A stretch of DNA of 64,000 nucleotides from Polytrichum commune (taxonomy: Eukaryota; Streptophyta; Polytrichopsida; Polytrichales; Polytrichaceae), in the NCBI GenBank assembly GCA_950295325.1, contig OX485806.1:54307169-54371168 (forward strand). The letters are read 5' to 3'. Numbering within the stretch: position 1 is the stretch's first letter; each line of letters opens with the position of its first letter. The notes under the pieces were generated by a model, which did no database searches, was not told the origin of the DNA, and saw only the letters and a list, made by a program, of their open reading frames with translations. Shown piece after piece: positions 1 through 11,408 of the stretch. Made by a program: the position numbers and the translations under genes.

Positions 1-285
1 ACATATGGATAGGGCTCTCAAAATCAAGAAGGAATCTTGAGTGGGTGAATTGCGCCTCGATGGGTTGGACACCCACCTGCCCGCATTATTGTAAGAAACC
101 TTGGTTCTTGTATACTAATTGGCCTCCGCCCTTGTATGTAGCACCAGGAAAAAAATCCACCAACAAAACCCACTGGGGATTCAAAATTAAGAAGGATGTG
201 CACACCATATTCAACAATCTTGATGAGGTAGCTAATATGTGCAATATCGGGGGTCGGGTAGGATCCAAACATCAGATTTTGCTTG
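1..285. other. Non-coding flank, no gene seen
   Basis: Short open frames are present on both strands, but none has a recognisable domain, splice context or homology to anything else in the window. It leads directly into the palindrome-bearing tandem repeat array. Confidence 0.5.
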
Positions 286-590
286 GTTGAGTGTCCCGGT
301 TCCGAGAGGGAAGAAGGCTAGGCCAGATTCTTAAGTTTGTTTGACAGATTGAATGTGTGTGTTTTGGTTGAGGCTCCCGGTTCCGAGAGGGTAGAGGGTA
401 TGCCAGATTCTTGATAGGTTGAATGTTTGTATTTTGGTTCAGGCTCTCGGTTCCGAGAGGGTTGGGGGTAGGCCAGATTTTTAAGTTTGCTTGATAGGTT
501 GAATGTCTGTTCTAGTTGAGGCTCTCGGTTCCGAGAGGGTGGAGGGTAGGCCAGAATCTTAAGTTTGTTTGATAGGCTAAATGTTTTGTC
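286..590. repeat. Tandem array of ~70-bp palindrome-bearing repeat (left copy)
   Basis: About four units of a repeat with the consensus order: palindrome CTCTCGGTTCCGAGAG (7-bp stem), GGTAGAGGGTAGGCCAGA, TTCTTGATAGGTTGAATG, TTTGTTTTGGTTGAGG. Palindrome cores fall near 294, 374, 444 and 524, so the period is 70-80 bp. The same repeat in the same orientation recurs at about 10745-11360. Function is unknown. Open frames through it (for example minus strand 318-626) are products of the repeat and are not genes. Confidence 0.85.
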
Positions 591-1452
591 GGAACACGGG
601 ATTGACAAAAATGTTCGGTTAAGCATTTTTAGTGCTTAATCCGGCTATCCGGATGATCCGAGTGTCGTTTTGTGGGAGCACATGAACACCAAAAGTTTCC
701 GGATAGGCGTTTTTCAATGCCTAATCCGGTATGTCCGGATGATCCAAGTATCGTCCAGGGATTCTGTGAAGTGCAGGATGTCAGGGACCCTCTTTTCCTG
801 CTTGAAAATCGACCACCGGCAGGATCGGCTTCCCGGATCTGGATAGTCCTTTGGAAGTCCTTGTTCCGGGACTTGCCTTCCGGAATGAACCTCTATAATT
901 AAGTCTTACTCCTACATGTCTCTTTCTTCAATACCTACCTACCTATATCCTACCTCCAATGATGATTTGGTTCATCCGGCGAAGACGTCCTTGTATGGTC
1001 AGAATCCGTATTTCTCTCACAACCAGTCCGGATCTGCCTAATCTTTCCTAGCAGGTCACACAGAGAATCCGGATGGTTCCCGGAATTACAACGACAAAAA
1101 GGTCAAGATTCGGCCGAAGATCTATTAATCCGGGATAACTGGGCGATCTGTGCCACTTTCCGGATTACCCCGCCCAAAGAATGTGAGACCTTTTCAGAAG
1201 GTTGGATGGCGTAAGTCCGGCACCTCCCTGATCTTACCCAGTCCTAACGACGGCTATCTCACATGGACGTTACCCAGGCATCCGGATTAATGAGGTTTCC
1301 TTCCCACTACACTCAGAAAGGATCCATAGTACTGCAGTCGGATCTAATCCGGGTTTCCTCTCCTTTGTCTTATCCGTACTTCCTACTCATTCATTCCCTC
1401 TAGATCTGCAACATTCTCCTAACAGTCCGTGCACAAAACAAGTCAAAATAGA

Positions 1453-2435
1453 TTGAGTGTCGCGCACCTCTCCATGAGGAGTGCCCGAAACACCATGGGC
1501 ACAAGGGGGACCCCGGAGTGACACCCGGGACTTGTGGCGCCGTTGGTGAGAGGGCCCAAGTGATCCTAGTGTGGGTGAGAGCCCCGGGCGTTGGGAACGC
1601 CTCCCACCCACAAAGACTAGGAGGCATGAGGGTGAGGCCATGAGCTATGCGTAGCTCATGGCGTGGTGATTCTAGAATGCTCAAGATCACCTCAATCGGA
1701 GGTGTGAGCTAGGAGTTATGGCCATTTGAGTGGGGTGCTGTCCCGGGACAGCGCCCTGGTACAGCAGTGCCTGGGAGTGATTCCCGGGACTGCCAAGGTT
1801 CAAACAGGCATAACTTCCTCAAGACTTGCCCGAATGGGGCAGGCGATGAGTCCATCGGCATCTACGTGAAGCGTAGATGAGGATGGAGTGGTTGGTTGTT
1901 ATGATCAGACATCATACAAGGAAGTTATGATGGTCTGAAGCTGCTAGGGGGGTTCTAGGCCCAGCAGCTAAGGGAAAATGTCCACTTGGCCCCAACTCTT
2001 GGTAGAGAGACAAGAGGTTGGTTGGCGGTGGGGTAGGGGCTCCGTGTAGAGTCCTAGAGGCTTATATGGGTGAGGTGGTGTGGCCTCACCCACCCGAGGC
2101 CGAACGGCAAGGCCTCCATGGGCTTTGGCCTATTGTGAGGCCATAGTTGCCTAGTATGGTTCGGGTTGTTGTAGTGTTGCTCCGGCAACGCGATGATCAA
2201 CATAGGATTGGACTTCCATAGATGGAAGTCCACATTGGGGAAATGGGTCACCGATAAAGGGGTGAGTCCTGAAAGCAAAGTAGGAGGGTTGGTTCCCTCC
2301 TATGAACTATTGGTCCGGGGTAAGAGGAGCTATCCATTAGCATGGCGGAATGCGAAGGGTTAGCGCTCGTAACCTTTGCTAGAAACAAAAATTGGCAAGA
2401 TTGCTAAGGGGGCTAGCAATGGTTGCGACATTGAG
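1453..2435 (+). mobile_element. Solo LTR, family R (copy R1), with 5-bp target duplication
   Basis: A 973-bp element at 1458-2430 starts TGTCGCGCACC and ends GGTTGCGACA, so it has TG...CA ends with a 6-bp inverted TGTCGC/GCGACA. It is flanked by a perfect TTGAG duplication (1453-1457 and 2431-2435). These are the hallmarks of an LTR. No internal retroelement coding region adjoins it, so it is a solo LTR. The same sequence occurs at 30665-31606 (inverted) and 31655-36289 (interrupted). Unit B lacks the insertion at the matching place (about 6040-6070), which gives an empty-site comparison. Confidence 0.9.
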
Positions 2436-2745
2436 AACTAGAGCTTTATTGAGTGGGGAGCGACAAAATACAACATCGGAGAGAAGAACCCTTCTCAAGC
2501 TCCTTATTCAGCCTTAAGTAGAGGCTACAATGCCTAACTACTGGTGGCGGCCCAGGCGGCCGCCCTGAAAACCCCAGGCCACGAGAAATCCGGAAACGCG
2601 TCAATCACGGAATTTCCGGATCTCGATCCGCTTTTCGCGTTGACAAAAATTTGAATTCACAGTTTTGCCAAAAACTCAAAAGGGGTATCCTAAACTTTGC
2701 CTACCTAATTCTGATCTGCCTAATGCTGATCTACCTAAGTCTAAT

Positions 2746-4843
2746 CTAAGTGGTGCGATGTTTTTTCGAAGTCGTCCCGTCTTTGGATTGATTTGCGGGA
2801 CCGCTAATGGCGGAAGAGCTTCCTCCAGGGGTCAAAAGTCGTCGCTCCTGCAGCCTCGTAAATACCCTCCTCATGTTTGGGGAGGGGGCGATCTCTTCCC
2901 CGGAATTGTCTGCCGCAGGCGGATCCTCTCTTGAGCCGTCACCCGATCCGGAACGTGTTGTTCCGGATGCCTTCTTCTCCTTCTGGGAGCTCTGGATGGG
3001 TGAAGCGTCACCTCCAGGGATCCGTTCCTTGTTCCGGCCACAAGAAACCGAAGTTGTCTGCGGATCCCTTACTAACATCGCGTGTGAAGGCGAGGGTGCC
3101 CACTGCTCCATTATCATGCAATCTGGAGCAGGAGCTGGCGAGGCCTGCGACATAGGTGCCTTACCCCGATCCGGAATCTTCGTCTGATCCGGTGTCCTCA
3201 TCTTTTCCGGAGTTCTGGCCCTCTTCGGCGTTCTGGACCGCCCTGATGCCCTGCCCTGATCCGGATTCGGTGATTGCCCACGTCTGGATATGGCTGACCG
3301 TTCTGTGGTCTTCCGTCGAACCTGGGATGAGCGGGTCCGTTCCGGGACAGGAGTCTTCTCCCAATCCGGAAATCTTCCGGATTCCGGTGGCTGGGAAGTA
3401 CCTGCTAGCTGACTGGGCCCCGCACCCGCCTTTGAGGCCGGAACTAGTTCCACCTCCCCAATAACCTCGTACAGAGTGCTCGTCGGAGATCCGGGTGGAC
3501 CCGGATAGAGCATCCGTCTGGGGGTACCACTCGGCAGAAGCTTCTGGATCTCCTTGAGCAGATCCTTCATCGAGCGGGAGTACTTTACCAAGATCTGGAG
3601 TGTTTACCGGGCGGAAGACAGATCCGCTGACTCCATCAGCTGGTCATAGAGGTGCGCCTTGTTGACGACTTCTCCCGGATGGCCTACCAACTCCCGGACC
3701 CGGCTTAGGATTACAGCTTGTTGCGCTTGGTACTTCCGGATCTCTTCGCTCTTCTGGGTGAGTTCCTGCGTCATGGCGGCGACCTGTGCTGCGAGCTGCG
3801 CCTTCGCCATCTCCAAGGTCTCCACCTGCTTCCGGTCCGTCCGTTTGGCCAATTCCCGGAGGATATTTCCGGGCCCACAATTATCTAAGGCCCGGTTCAC
3901 TCCGCGAGTGATATGCTCCATCAGGAAGTACTAGTTCTGGAGTTCCGTCAAATCCTCCCGGACGCGTTTGAAAGGGGCTTACGGAAACTCAAATGTTGAC
4001 AGGTCGATGTCCTTCCAGGGGACCTCCCAGCTGGGTCTGGCTTCCTGTCGGGGTGGCGGCGAGGCCGGTTTCCGGACCTTCAGAGGGGACGAAGCGGGAG
4101 GTGGTTCTGGAACCGCGGTGTCGCTCGAGTCCTCCGTTCCGATTTCCGCAATCTCGACTTCCGGACCGAGCTTGTACACCACTTCATCTTCCGCTATTGT
4201 CAACATGTCTTCTTCCGCTTCGTTGATGCAGCCGTGGTGCTGGTAGAGGTGGAGGATGTAGGGGGAGAGATAGGAGGGTTTCCGGCCAATGTGGGGGAGA
4301 GATTTCTCTACATATTCCTGAATTAATCTACCCCAATTGACGGGTCGGACTCCGGACATCGCTCCAAACAGGGTGTTGGCCATAGTGATGCTAAGCCGCT
4401 TAGGCTTTTCCGGACTAAATATGGGGAGGATGAATTCTATCACTCTCTGCTCTCTAAGGTTCTGGCAATTCCTGGGATGGAACCGTCTTTCGGATCAGGT
4501 TCCGTTCGGAATCATCCTAAAAAAAAAATTCCCGGCGGCTAGCCCAGCCCTCGCCCTTTCCTCTCGAAAATCCGTAAACCCCAGCCCATACCTCTGACGT
4601 CCATTTCTCCGGATCCTGCCTAATTGTCCGAAACCAGTGATTGCCTCTCTTGAATAGAAATTCCCGCAATGTGGCTTCCGCCCGAAGATTCCAGGGCTTG
4701 GCGAGTAATCCCTCGCAATCCATCCGGCTAAGGTCCTCTATGAGCTCCTTCAGCGCGGAATCTCTCTTTGGGGTGGCCGGTGATACAGGTTTCACGGGAA
4801 TTGGGACCTGCTCCCTCTCATCTTCCTCTCGCGCTTCCGGCAT
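2746..4843 (-). pseudogene. Repeat-family protein gene, unit A, broken
   Basis: Reading the minus strand from ATG at 4841-4843 (MPEAREEDEREQ...) to a stop at about 2746 (...KKHRTT), successive blocks match the unit B protein: CEGLLAKPWNLR, EKPKRLSI.MANT, SPYILHLYQ, TIAEDEVVYKLGPEVE, HITRGVNRALDNCGPGNILREL, SRMKDLLKEIQKLLP and RLQERRLLTPGG. The blocks lie in several frames separated by stops (near 4517, 3979, 3604 and 3591), so this copy cannot make the full protein of about 700 residues. The middle is heptad-like and probably coiled-coil; the C-terminal third is low-complexity, rich in S, P, R and K. I do not recognise an enzymatic domain. Being multi-copy suggests a transposon-associated gene, but no transposase or RT motif is visible. 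Confidence 0.7.
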
Positions 4844-6347
4844 TTTGCTTCACAACCTCAGACCTTCAACCATCCCCGGATTCTTCCCTTCGGAATTTTA
4901 CTCGCTAACCACTACGGAATCCTAGCAAACCAACTGTTGGTGACTCGAAAAACAGCTCACCACTTGTTCTCTCAACAATGCCGCTCGTGCAAATGGCTCG
5001 GAAAGGAGGAATAATTCCCTTAAGTACTCTCTCCCTCTTCTTCTAACGGGTCTGGGTCCGTAATCGTTTCCCTCGCAACCGTTCGGAATCCGTTGCAACG
5101 GTCTAACGATCCGGACGCTCCAGACCGGACCGTTTCTAAACGGTCTTCCCCGGTTAATATCCGGTCCGGCCAAAGTATCCGTTTTAACCATTTTAACGCG
5201 TAAGGCGAATGCCTAGAACTTTATTTCTTAAAACAACTAACCTACCCTAGGAAACCCTACTTTAAGACCATTACCAGGGTATTATCCGGATATTAATCCG
5301 GTTCGGAAGTCAATCCGGACTTCCGTGGATTTTTGGGCTCCCACACGTTCCAGGGACCCTATGAAGTGTAAGATGGTCGCTCCTCTCCTTCTCTGCCTGA
5401 AAATCAACCACCAGACGGAATGGCCTTTCCGTTTCTGGATGGTCAGTTTGGAAATCCTTACTTCCGGGACTTGCCTTTCGGATGAACCATTAAATCTAAG
5501 ACTTACTTCTACTCCTATCTCCTCAAATCCTACCTCCTATAGTCCTATTTCCAGTAGTGATGTGGTTCATCCGAGGAAAATGCTCCGCTATGGCCACGTT
5601 CCGGAATTTCCTCACAACCAGTCCAGATCATCTTTATCCGGCCTGGCAGGTCACATAGAGAATCCGTAACATATGCCCAGAACTACAACAATAGATTGAT
5701 ATGGATCCACCTGGGGTCTATAAATATGGGATAACTGGGAGACCCGTTCCGCTCTTCGAACTACCCGTCCCACAGTCTGTGGGACCTCATGAGAAGGTCG
5801 GATGGCGTAAGTCCGAGTACCCCTTGAGCCCTTACCCATTCCTAACAGCGGCTATCCCACATAGAAGTTATACAGGCAAACGGAACAGCGAGGTTTCACC
5901 TCCCACTACACCACAGAAGTGGTCAACCCAACCTTGTAGCCGGATCCGATCCGGGTCTTTCCCTCTCGTGCTCTCCTAACTTCCTAACCCTCTTATTCTC
6001 CTTGATCCTTGGACACACTCCGGACTGCTCATGCATAAACACACCATGGCTATAGCGAATCAGAGTTGTATTGAATCAGAGAGCACAAAACAACACAAAG
6101 GGGAAAAAAAACCCCTTCCCCAACTTCAAAGCCTCCTAAATAGTGGTCTTTGACCTCAAACTGAAGGGGCGGCGCCGTTCTCCGCTCTACCCTACCCTAA
6201 CTGAGAATGCCCTGGAATCGACGCGTTTGCGGAAATTCCGGATCTCAGATCCTACTTTTACGCTGACACAAAATTTAAACTGCCTAGTCCTAACAGGATC
6301 TCCTAATCCTGACTATCCAACTGCCTAACACTACCTAACTATCTAAA

Positions 6348-9313
6348 TCAAGTGGTGCGGTGTTTCTTCGGTGTTGTCCCTGCCTTGGACTGACTGGCTG
6401 TCCTAGCTGGCCCACTGATTCCGGATGCTCCGCCACCTGGGGTCAGCAATCTCCTCTCCTGCAGCCGAGTGAAGATCTTGCGCATGCTGGGAGAGGGTTC
6501 TCTTCCTCGAACTCCTCTGCTGTTGAAGGCCCTGTCTGCTCCCACGATCCGTCATCCGAGCCGGAACGCTCCGGGGTCGAAACCTTCTTCTTCTTCTTGG
6601 AGCTCTGCTTTGGTGAAGGCTCGCTTTTCACTGTCCGTCCTCTATTCCGACTGCTCGGGGTCGAAGTGATCCGTCGCTCTCTAACCTCCATAGGGAGTGG
6701 TTGTTCCCAGGGCTCCACGATCATGCAATCGGGTGCGGGTGGCTACGAAATTTGTACCGCAGGGCCTTACCGCGATCCGGAGTCCTGGTCCTCTCTGGAG
6801 TCCTAGCAATCTCATGCGGCTGAGCCCTTTCCTTCGACTGAGCCCTTTCTGGCATCAGAGACTGTCCTGACCTCGCAAAACGCTCCGTGTTTGTCCTCCG
6901 GATTGGAGGTGACTGGACCCTTTCCGGCTCTGAGGTCTTCTCGCGAGCCGAAGCCCTGCCAGATTCTTGCTGCCTTGAGGTCCCTGCGGCTTGGCTAGGC
7001 CCTGGAGTGGCCTGGGCGGTTGGGACGAGCTCCAGGGTTGTCTATCCCGCCGTTATGACGGTGTCGTGTCGTGACGGACCCCTCCGTCACGACACAATAG
7101 GGTCCACGTAGGGTCAACCTAGGGGGAAGCTAGTAGGGTGGGTAAAATACTTACCTTCTTGCCAAGGTGGCGTCCTATGTGGCAGAAAAGGCCGACGTGG
7201 ACGTGGATATGCCTAGCGCCAGGTAAACCATTTTGCCATTATGTTTATCATTTTGTTAAAATCAAAGTAGTAAAATATGACTAAGGAGGGTGTGGGGCGG
7301 ACGGGGTCGGGAACAGAGCGGACGGGGGCGGGAACGGGGTGGACGGGTCAGGAACAAGTTTTTTTTTTTTTTTGGGAGGGGGGGGGGACGGGGGTGGACG
7401 GGGGGGGGGGGGGGAACGGGGCGGACGGGGTCGGGAACGGAGCGGACGGGGAAGGAACGGGGGCAGACGGGTCGGGAACAAGTTTTTTTTTTTTTTTTTT
7501 TGCGGACGGGGGTTGGGAACGGGGGCGGATGGGGGGGGGGGGAACGGGGCGGACGGGGGAGGGAACAAGTTTTTTTTTTTTTTTCGGATGGGGGTTGGGA
7601 ACGGGGGTGGACGAGGGGGGGAACGGGGCGGACAGGGGGGGAACGGAGCGGACGGGGGAGGGAACGGGGGGGGGGGGGCAGACGGGCGCTAGTAATTTTT
7701 TCCCCACTTTACCTCTACTTTGCTGACATGTCATTACATGTGGACATCTTACATCCTACGTGTCCGAAATGGGGTAATGTAATTACACACAAAATTCGGT
7801 AAAATTCAAGTCCGTCAGGATAAAGACAGCAATCGGCATAATGTCGTGACGGATACGTGTCGTGACGGAACGACATTATGCCGAGATTAGCCTCCGTCAC
7901 GACACAATAGACAACCCTGACGAGCTCCACCTCGCCTACCACTTCGTAAATCTCGGCTGTGGGTGATCCGGGCAGGTTTGAATCCATCATCCGCCTTGGA
8001 GGTCCGCGCGGGGGCAAGAGCTTCTGAATTTCCTTCAACAGGTCCTTCATTGACCTGGAGTCCTTAACCAGAATCTGCAGGGTCTGCCGGGCAGAGGAAG
8101 GATCCACCATCTCCACGAGTTTGTCGTACATGTGGGCTTTGTTGACGATCTCTCCTGGATATCCGACCAACTCCCGGACCCATTCCAATACCACTTTCTG
8201 CTCCGCCTGGTAGCGGCGGACTTCCTCGCTCTTGTGCGCAAGCTCTAGGGTCATAGCTGCCACCTGCGCGGCCAATTGTGCCTTCTCAGTCTCCAGTGCG
8301 TCCACTTTCGACCGGTCCGTCTTCTTAGCCAGTTCCCGGAGGATGTTTCCGGGTCCGCAGTTATCCAACGCCCTATTTACGCCCCGGGTAATATGCTCTA
8401 GCTGGAAATAATGATTCTGGAGGTGGGTCAGCTCCTCCCGGACTCGCTTGAAGGGAGTCTCCGGATATTCAAAGGAGGACAGGTCAATGTCCCTCCAGTG
8501 CGGCTCCCTGCTTGGGCCGGCTTCGGTTTGGGGCTGAGGAGTGGCTGTTCTTCTCGCTTTGGGGGTGGGTGCAACAGGAGGCGGCTCAGAGACGGCAGGG
8601 TTGCTCAATGATTCTTCCGTTCGGGCCTCTGTCAACTCAACCTCCGGCCCGAGTTTGTAGACGACCTCGTCCTCCGCAATTGTTAAGGCATCCTCCTCTT
8701 CTTCCTTAACGCACCCATTCCGCTGATAAAGATGAAGAATGTAGGGGGAGAAAGGAGAGGCTTTCTTGCCAATGTGAGGGATCAACTTCTCCACCAATTC
8801 CTGGATGAGCCGTCTCCAATTGAATGGCCGCGTTCCGGATAGGGTTCCGAAGATGGTATTGGCCATTATGATGCTTAACCTCTTGGGTTTCTCCGGATAG
8901 AGAATGGGGAGGAGAAATTCTATTACCCTACGTTCCCTGGGGTTTCGGCAATCTCTCGAATGGAACCCATCCTTTGGATCATGCTCCATTCTGAACTTGC
9001 CTACAAAGTAAGTATCCTTCCGGTTTGCCCACCCTTCGCCCCTCCTCGGCGCGAACCCATAGACATCAGCCCAAACCTCTGCCATGCACTGTACCAGAAC
9101 TTGTCGCATTGTCCTCTCGCACTAATTCCCTCTCTCAGACAGAAACTCCCTCAATGTGGCCTCGCTCCGCAAATTCCAGGGCTTCGCCAGGAGGCCCTCG
9201 CATCCCATCCAGGTGAGGTCCTCTCTCAACTCCTTCGGCTCTGACTCCCGAGTCGGGATGGTAGGCGCTACATTCTTAAGGAGAATTGGAACAAGATCAT
9301 CGTCCTCCCGCAC
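6348..9313 (-). pseudogene. Repeat-family protein gene, unit B, interrupted by an insertion
   Basis: The minus strand starts at ATG 9311-9313 (MREDDDLVPILL...). An early in-frame stop at about 9122 separates the first 63 residues from a long open frame, 9109 to 7715. That frame contains KPKRLSIIMANTIFGTL, SPYILHLYQRNGC, an acidic TIAEDEVVYKLGPEVE block, a Pro-rich linker and a long heptad-rich segment (HITRGVNRALDNCG to KEIQKLLPPRG). At EIYEVVGEVELV the frame runs into the 885-bp element at 7034-7918; the original C-terminal part resumes beyond it and ends in ...KKHRTT near 6348. The last ~60 residues of the long open frame are therefore element sequence. Function is unknown; there is no catalytic motif that I can name. 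Confidence 0.7.
7024..7928. mobile_element. G-rich terminal-inverted-repeat element, copy 1 (885 bp)
   Basis: The element at 7034-7918 begins AGGGTTGTCTAT and ends with its reverse complement ATAGACAACCCT. A perfect 10-bp target duplication GACGAGCTCC flanks it (7024-7033 and 7919-7928). Unit A, around 3445, shows the uninterrupted site. The ends carry hairpins: 7066-7095 is a 13-bp perfect stem (GTGTCGTGACGGA) with a CCCC loop, and 7835-7883 has a 14-bp stem CGGCATAATGTCGT. Between conserved ends of about 240 bp lies a G-rich core (7277-7680) of GGACGGGG/GGAACGGGG-type repeats with G runs and T runs. There is no coding capacity. The 10-bp duplication suggests mobilisation by a MULE-type transposase (inference). 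Confidence 0.85.
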
Positions 9314-9408
9314 TTATGGCATTGTGCACTAACCCCTGTTTGTCCTAAAGTAGAATCTCAGCAATCCAACTGTTGATGATTCGACAAAAAGAAAACACCT
9401 CACCACTC

Positions 9409-10365
9409 TTTCTCTTGCAGGGTTGTCTATCGCGACGTCATGACGGGGTCGTGCCGTCATGACGCGTCGTGTCGGGTCGGACCCCTCCGTCACGACACAA
9501 TAGGCTCCTCGTAGGGTCAAACTAGGGTCAACCTAGTAGGGTGGGTAAAATACTTACCTTCTTGCCAAAGTGGCGTCCTATGTGGCAAAAAATGCCGACG
9601 TGGATGTGCATATTTCCCTTGGCATGTAAACCATTTTGCCATTGTGTTTACCATTTTGTTAAAATCAAAGTAATAAAATATTACTAAGGAGGGTGTAGGT
9701 CGGACGGGGGAGAGGGTCGGACGGGGGGAACGGGTGGGGAGCGCGGGCGGACGTGTGGGAACGCGGGGGAACATGGGGTCGGACGGGGGCGGACGGGGGG
9801 AGGGTCGGGCGGGGGGGGGGCGAGGGTCGGACGGGGGGGGGGGAAGGGTCGGACCGGGGGGGGGGATGGGTCGGACCGGGGGGGGGGGGATGGGTCGGAC
9901 GGGGAGGGAGGGTCGGGTAGGGTGGTCGGAATGGGGGTAGGGTCGGGTGGGGGGGTCGGACGGGGGGTCGGACGGGAGGGTCAGACGGGAAAAGGGAGGA
10001 CGGGGGGGGGTCGGACGGGAGGGAACGTAGGGAACGGGTTAAGGAACATGTTAATGGGCTAAAGGAGCGGGGTTAGGGTACGGGGAACGGGGGGGAACGG
10101 GGGCGGATGGGAGGGCGGACGGGCGCTAGTAATTTTATTCCCCACTTTACCTCTACTTTGCTGACATGTCATCACACGTGGACATCGTAACTCCTACGTG
10201 TCCGCAATGGGGTAATGTAAATACACAAAAAATTCGGTAAAATTCAAGTCCGGCAGGATAAAGACATCATCCGGCATAATGTCGTGATGGATACGTGTCG
10301 TGACGGCACGACATTATGTCGGGATTACCCTCCGTCACGACACAATAGACAACCTTGTTCTCTTG
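9409..10365. mobile_element. G-rich terminal-inverted-repeat element, copy 2 (937 bp)
   Basis: Second member of the family, at 9419-10355. It starts AGGGTTGTCTAT and ends ATAGACAACCT (one C fewer than copy 1). The flanks share TTCTCTTG (9410-9417 and 10358-10365), consistent with a decayed 8-10-bp duplication, and unit A has the uninterrupted sequence near 4960. The terminal blocks match copy 1 closely (GTAAAATACTTACCTTCTTGCC on the left, CCCCACTTTACCTCTACTTTGC on the right). The core, about 9690-10120, is again GGTCGGACGGGGGG-type, but differs in order and number. No gene. Confidence 0.85.
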
Positions 10366-10744
10366 GCATTGTCGCACTACGCAAATGGCTTAAAAGGAGG
10401 GTTGATTTCCCTTAAGTGCCCCCGTCCTCCTCGAGTTTAGCCCAAAATCTAGTAGGGTAACCGTTTACAGTAACCGCCCTATTCCCGTACAATTGTCATT
10501 ACTCCGGCCGCTTCCGGAGTTGACGGTTATTTAACGATATTTTTGGTACGGTTTCGGCTAGGCTAAGAGGGCCGTTTTAACCATATTATTGCGATTGGAC
10601 AGACGTGCAAAGAATTATTTCCTAAAATGGCTAAGCTACCCTAAATTCCCTTAACCTAACCAAAACAGACTACCTATTCCTACTCTAAAGACCGGTTTGG
10701 TTGTTAATCCGGACTTCCGGGCATTTACCAGCTCCCACATGTTT

Positions 10745-11360
10745 GTTTTGATTGAGGCTCTCAGTTCCAAGAGGGTACAGGCTAGGCGAGACTTGAGTTT
10801 GTTTGATAGGTTGAATGTTTGTTTTGGATGAGGCTCTCGGTTCCGAGAGGGTAGAGGGTATACCAGATTCTTGATAGGTTGAATGTTTGTGTTTTGGTTG
10901 ACGCTCTCGGTTCCGAGAGGGTATGCAAGATTCTTGATAGGTTGAATGTTTGTGTTTTGGTTGAAGCTCTCGGTTCTGAGAGGCTAGAGTGCTAGGCCAG
11001 ATTCTTGATAGGTTGAATGTTTGTTTTGGTTGAGGCTCTCGGTTCCGAGAAGGTAGAGGGTACGTTTGATTCATGGTAGGTTGAATGTGTGTGTTTGGTA
11101 TGAGGCTCTCGGTTTCGAGAGGGTAGAGGGTAGGCGAGACTTAAGTTTGTTTGATAGGTTGAATGTGTGTGTTTGGTATGAGGCTCTTGGGTCCGAGAGG
11201 GTAGAGGATAGGCCAGAATTAAGTTTGTTTGATAGGTTGAATGTTTGTTTTGGATGGGGCTCTCGGTTCCGAGAGGGTAGAGTGTTAGGCTCTTCACACG
11301 AGATTCTAAAGTTTCTTTGCAAGGTTGAATGTTTGTATTCTAGTTGAAGGGGGGTAGGCT
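10745..11360. repeat. Tandem array of ~70-bp palindrome-bearing repeat (right copy)
   Basis: Eight units with palindrome cores starting near 10758, 10834, 10904, 10967, 11036, 11106, 11184 and 11260 (spacing 63-78 bp). The repeat and orientation are the same as at 286-590. The core CTCTCGGTTCCGAGAG can form a 7-bp hairpin with a 2-nt loop. Open frames translating it (NREPQPKHKHSTYQ-like repeats) are artefacts of the array. Confidence 0.88.
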
Positions 11361-11408
11361 CTTCATACATCTTTAAGGCTTTGGTTTAATTTGTTTTCTA
11401 TTTGTGCA

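Larger units (their letters stand above)
750..5346 (-). repeat. Tandem repeat unit A (~3.6 kb without the inserted LTR)
   Basis: Unit A and unit B (5347-10733) align from end to end. The starts match (GTCCAGGGATTCTGTGAAG at about 752 and TTCCAGGGACCCTATGAAG at about 5349). So do the following ~700 bp, the minus-strand coding block, the promoter-side block (CCAACTGTTGGTGACTCG and CCAACTGTTGATGATTCG) and the ends (AATCCGGACTTCCG before CTCCCAC). After subtracting insertions both are about 3.6 kb. The pair therefore looks like a tandem duplication of one repeat-family gene unit. It is not an LTR element, because no third copy of the 700-bp end follows unit B. Divergence is substantial, so the duplication is not recent. 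Confidence 0.75.
5347..10733 (-). repeat. Tandem repeat unit B, with two G-rich element insertions
   Basis: Counterpart of unit A. It carries the same ~700-bp leading block (5349-6040), coding block (6348-9313, minus) and promoter-side block (9330-9418 continuing at 10356-10733). Two members of one inverted-repeat element family interrupt it: 7034-7918 inside the coding block and 9419-10355 in the upstream block. In both cases the interrupted sequence continues on the other side in register with unit A. Confidence 0.75.

Noticed and set aside
1387..1690. Frames at the start of the solo LTR
   Set aside because: The same frames recur in R2 and R3 as by-products of LTR sequence, not a gene.
7277..7802. 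Open frames of 95-170 residues (Gly/Arg/Phe-rich and Pro/Lys-rich)
   Set aside because: They are translations of G-run and T-run minisatellite sequence inside a mobile element, open in all frames because of the repeats.
750..10733. Units A and B as an LTR retrotransposon with 700-bp LTRs
   Set aside because: No third copy of the 700-bp block follows unit B, and no protease, RT or integrase motif is present.
10685..11370. Minus-strand proteins with repeated NREPQPKHKHSTYQ-like units
   Set aside because: Products of the ~70-bp tandem DNA repeat; similar frames exist in the left array.
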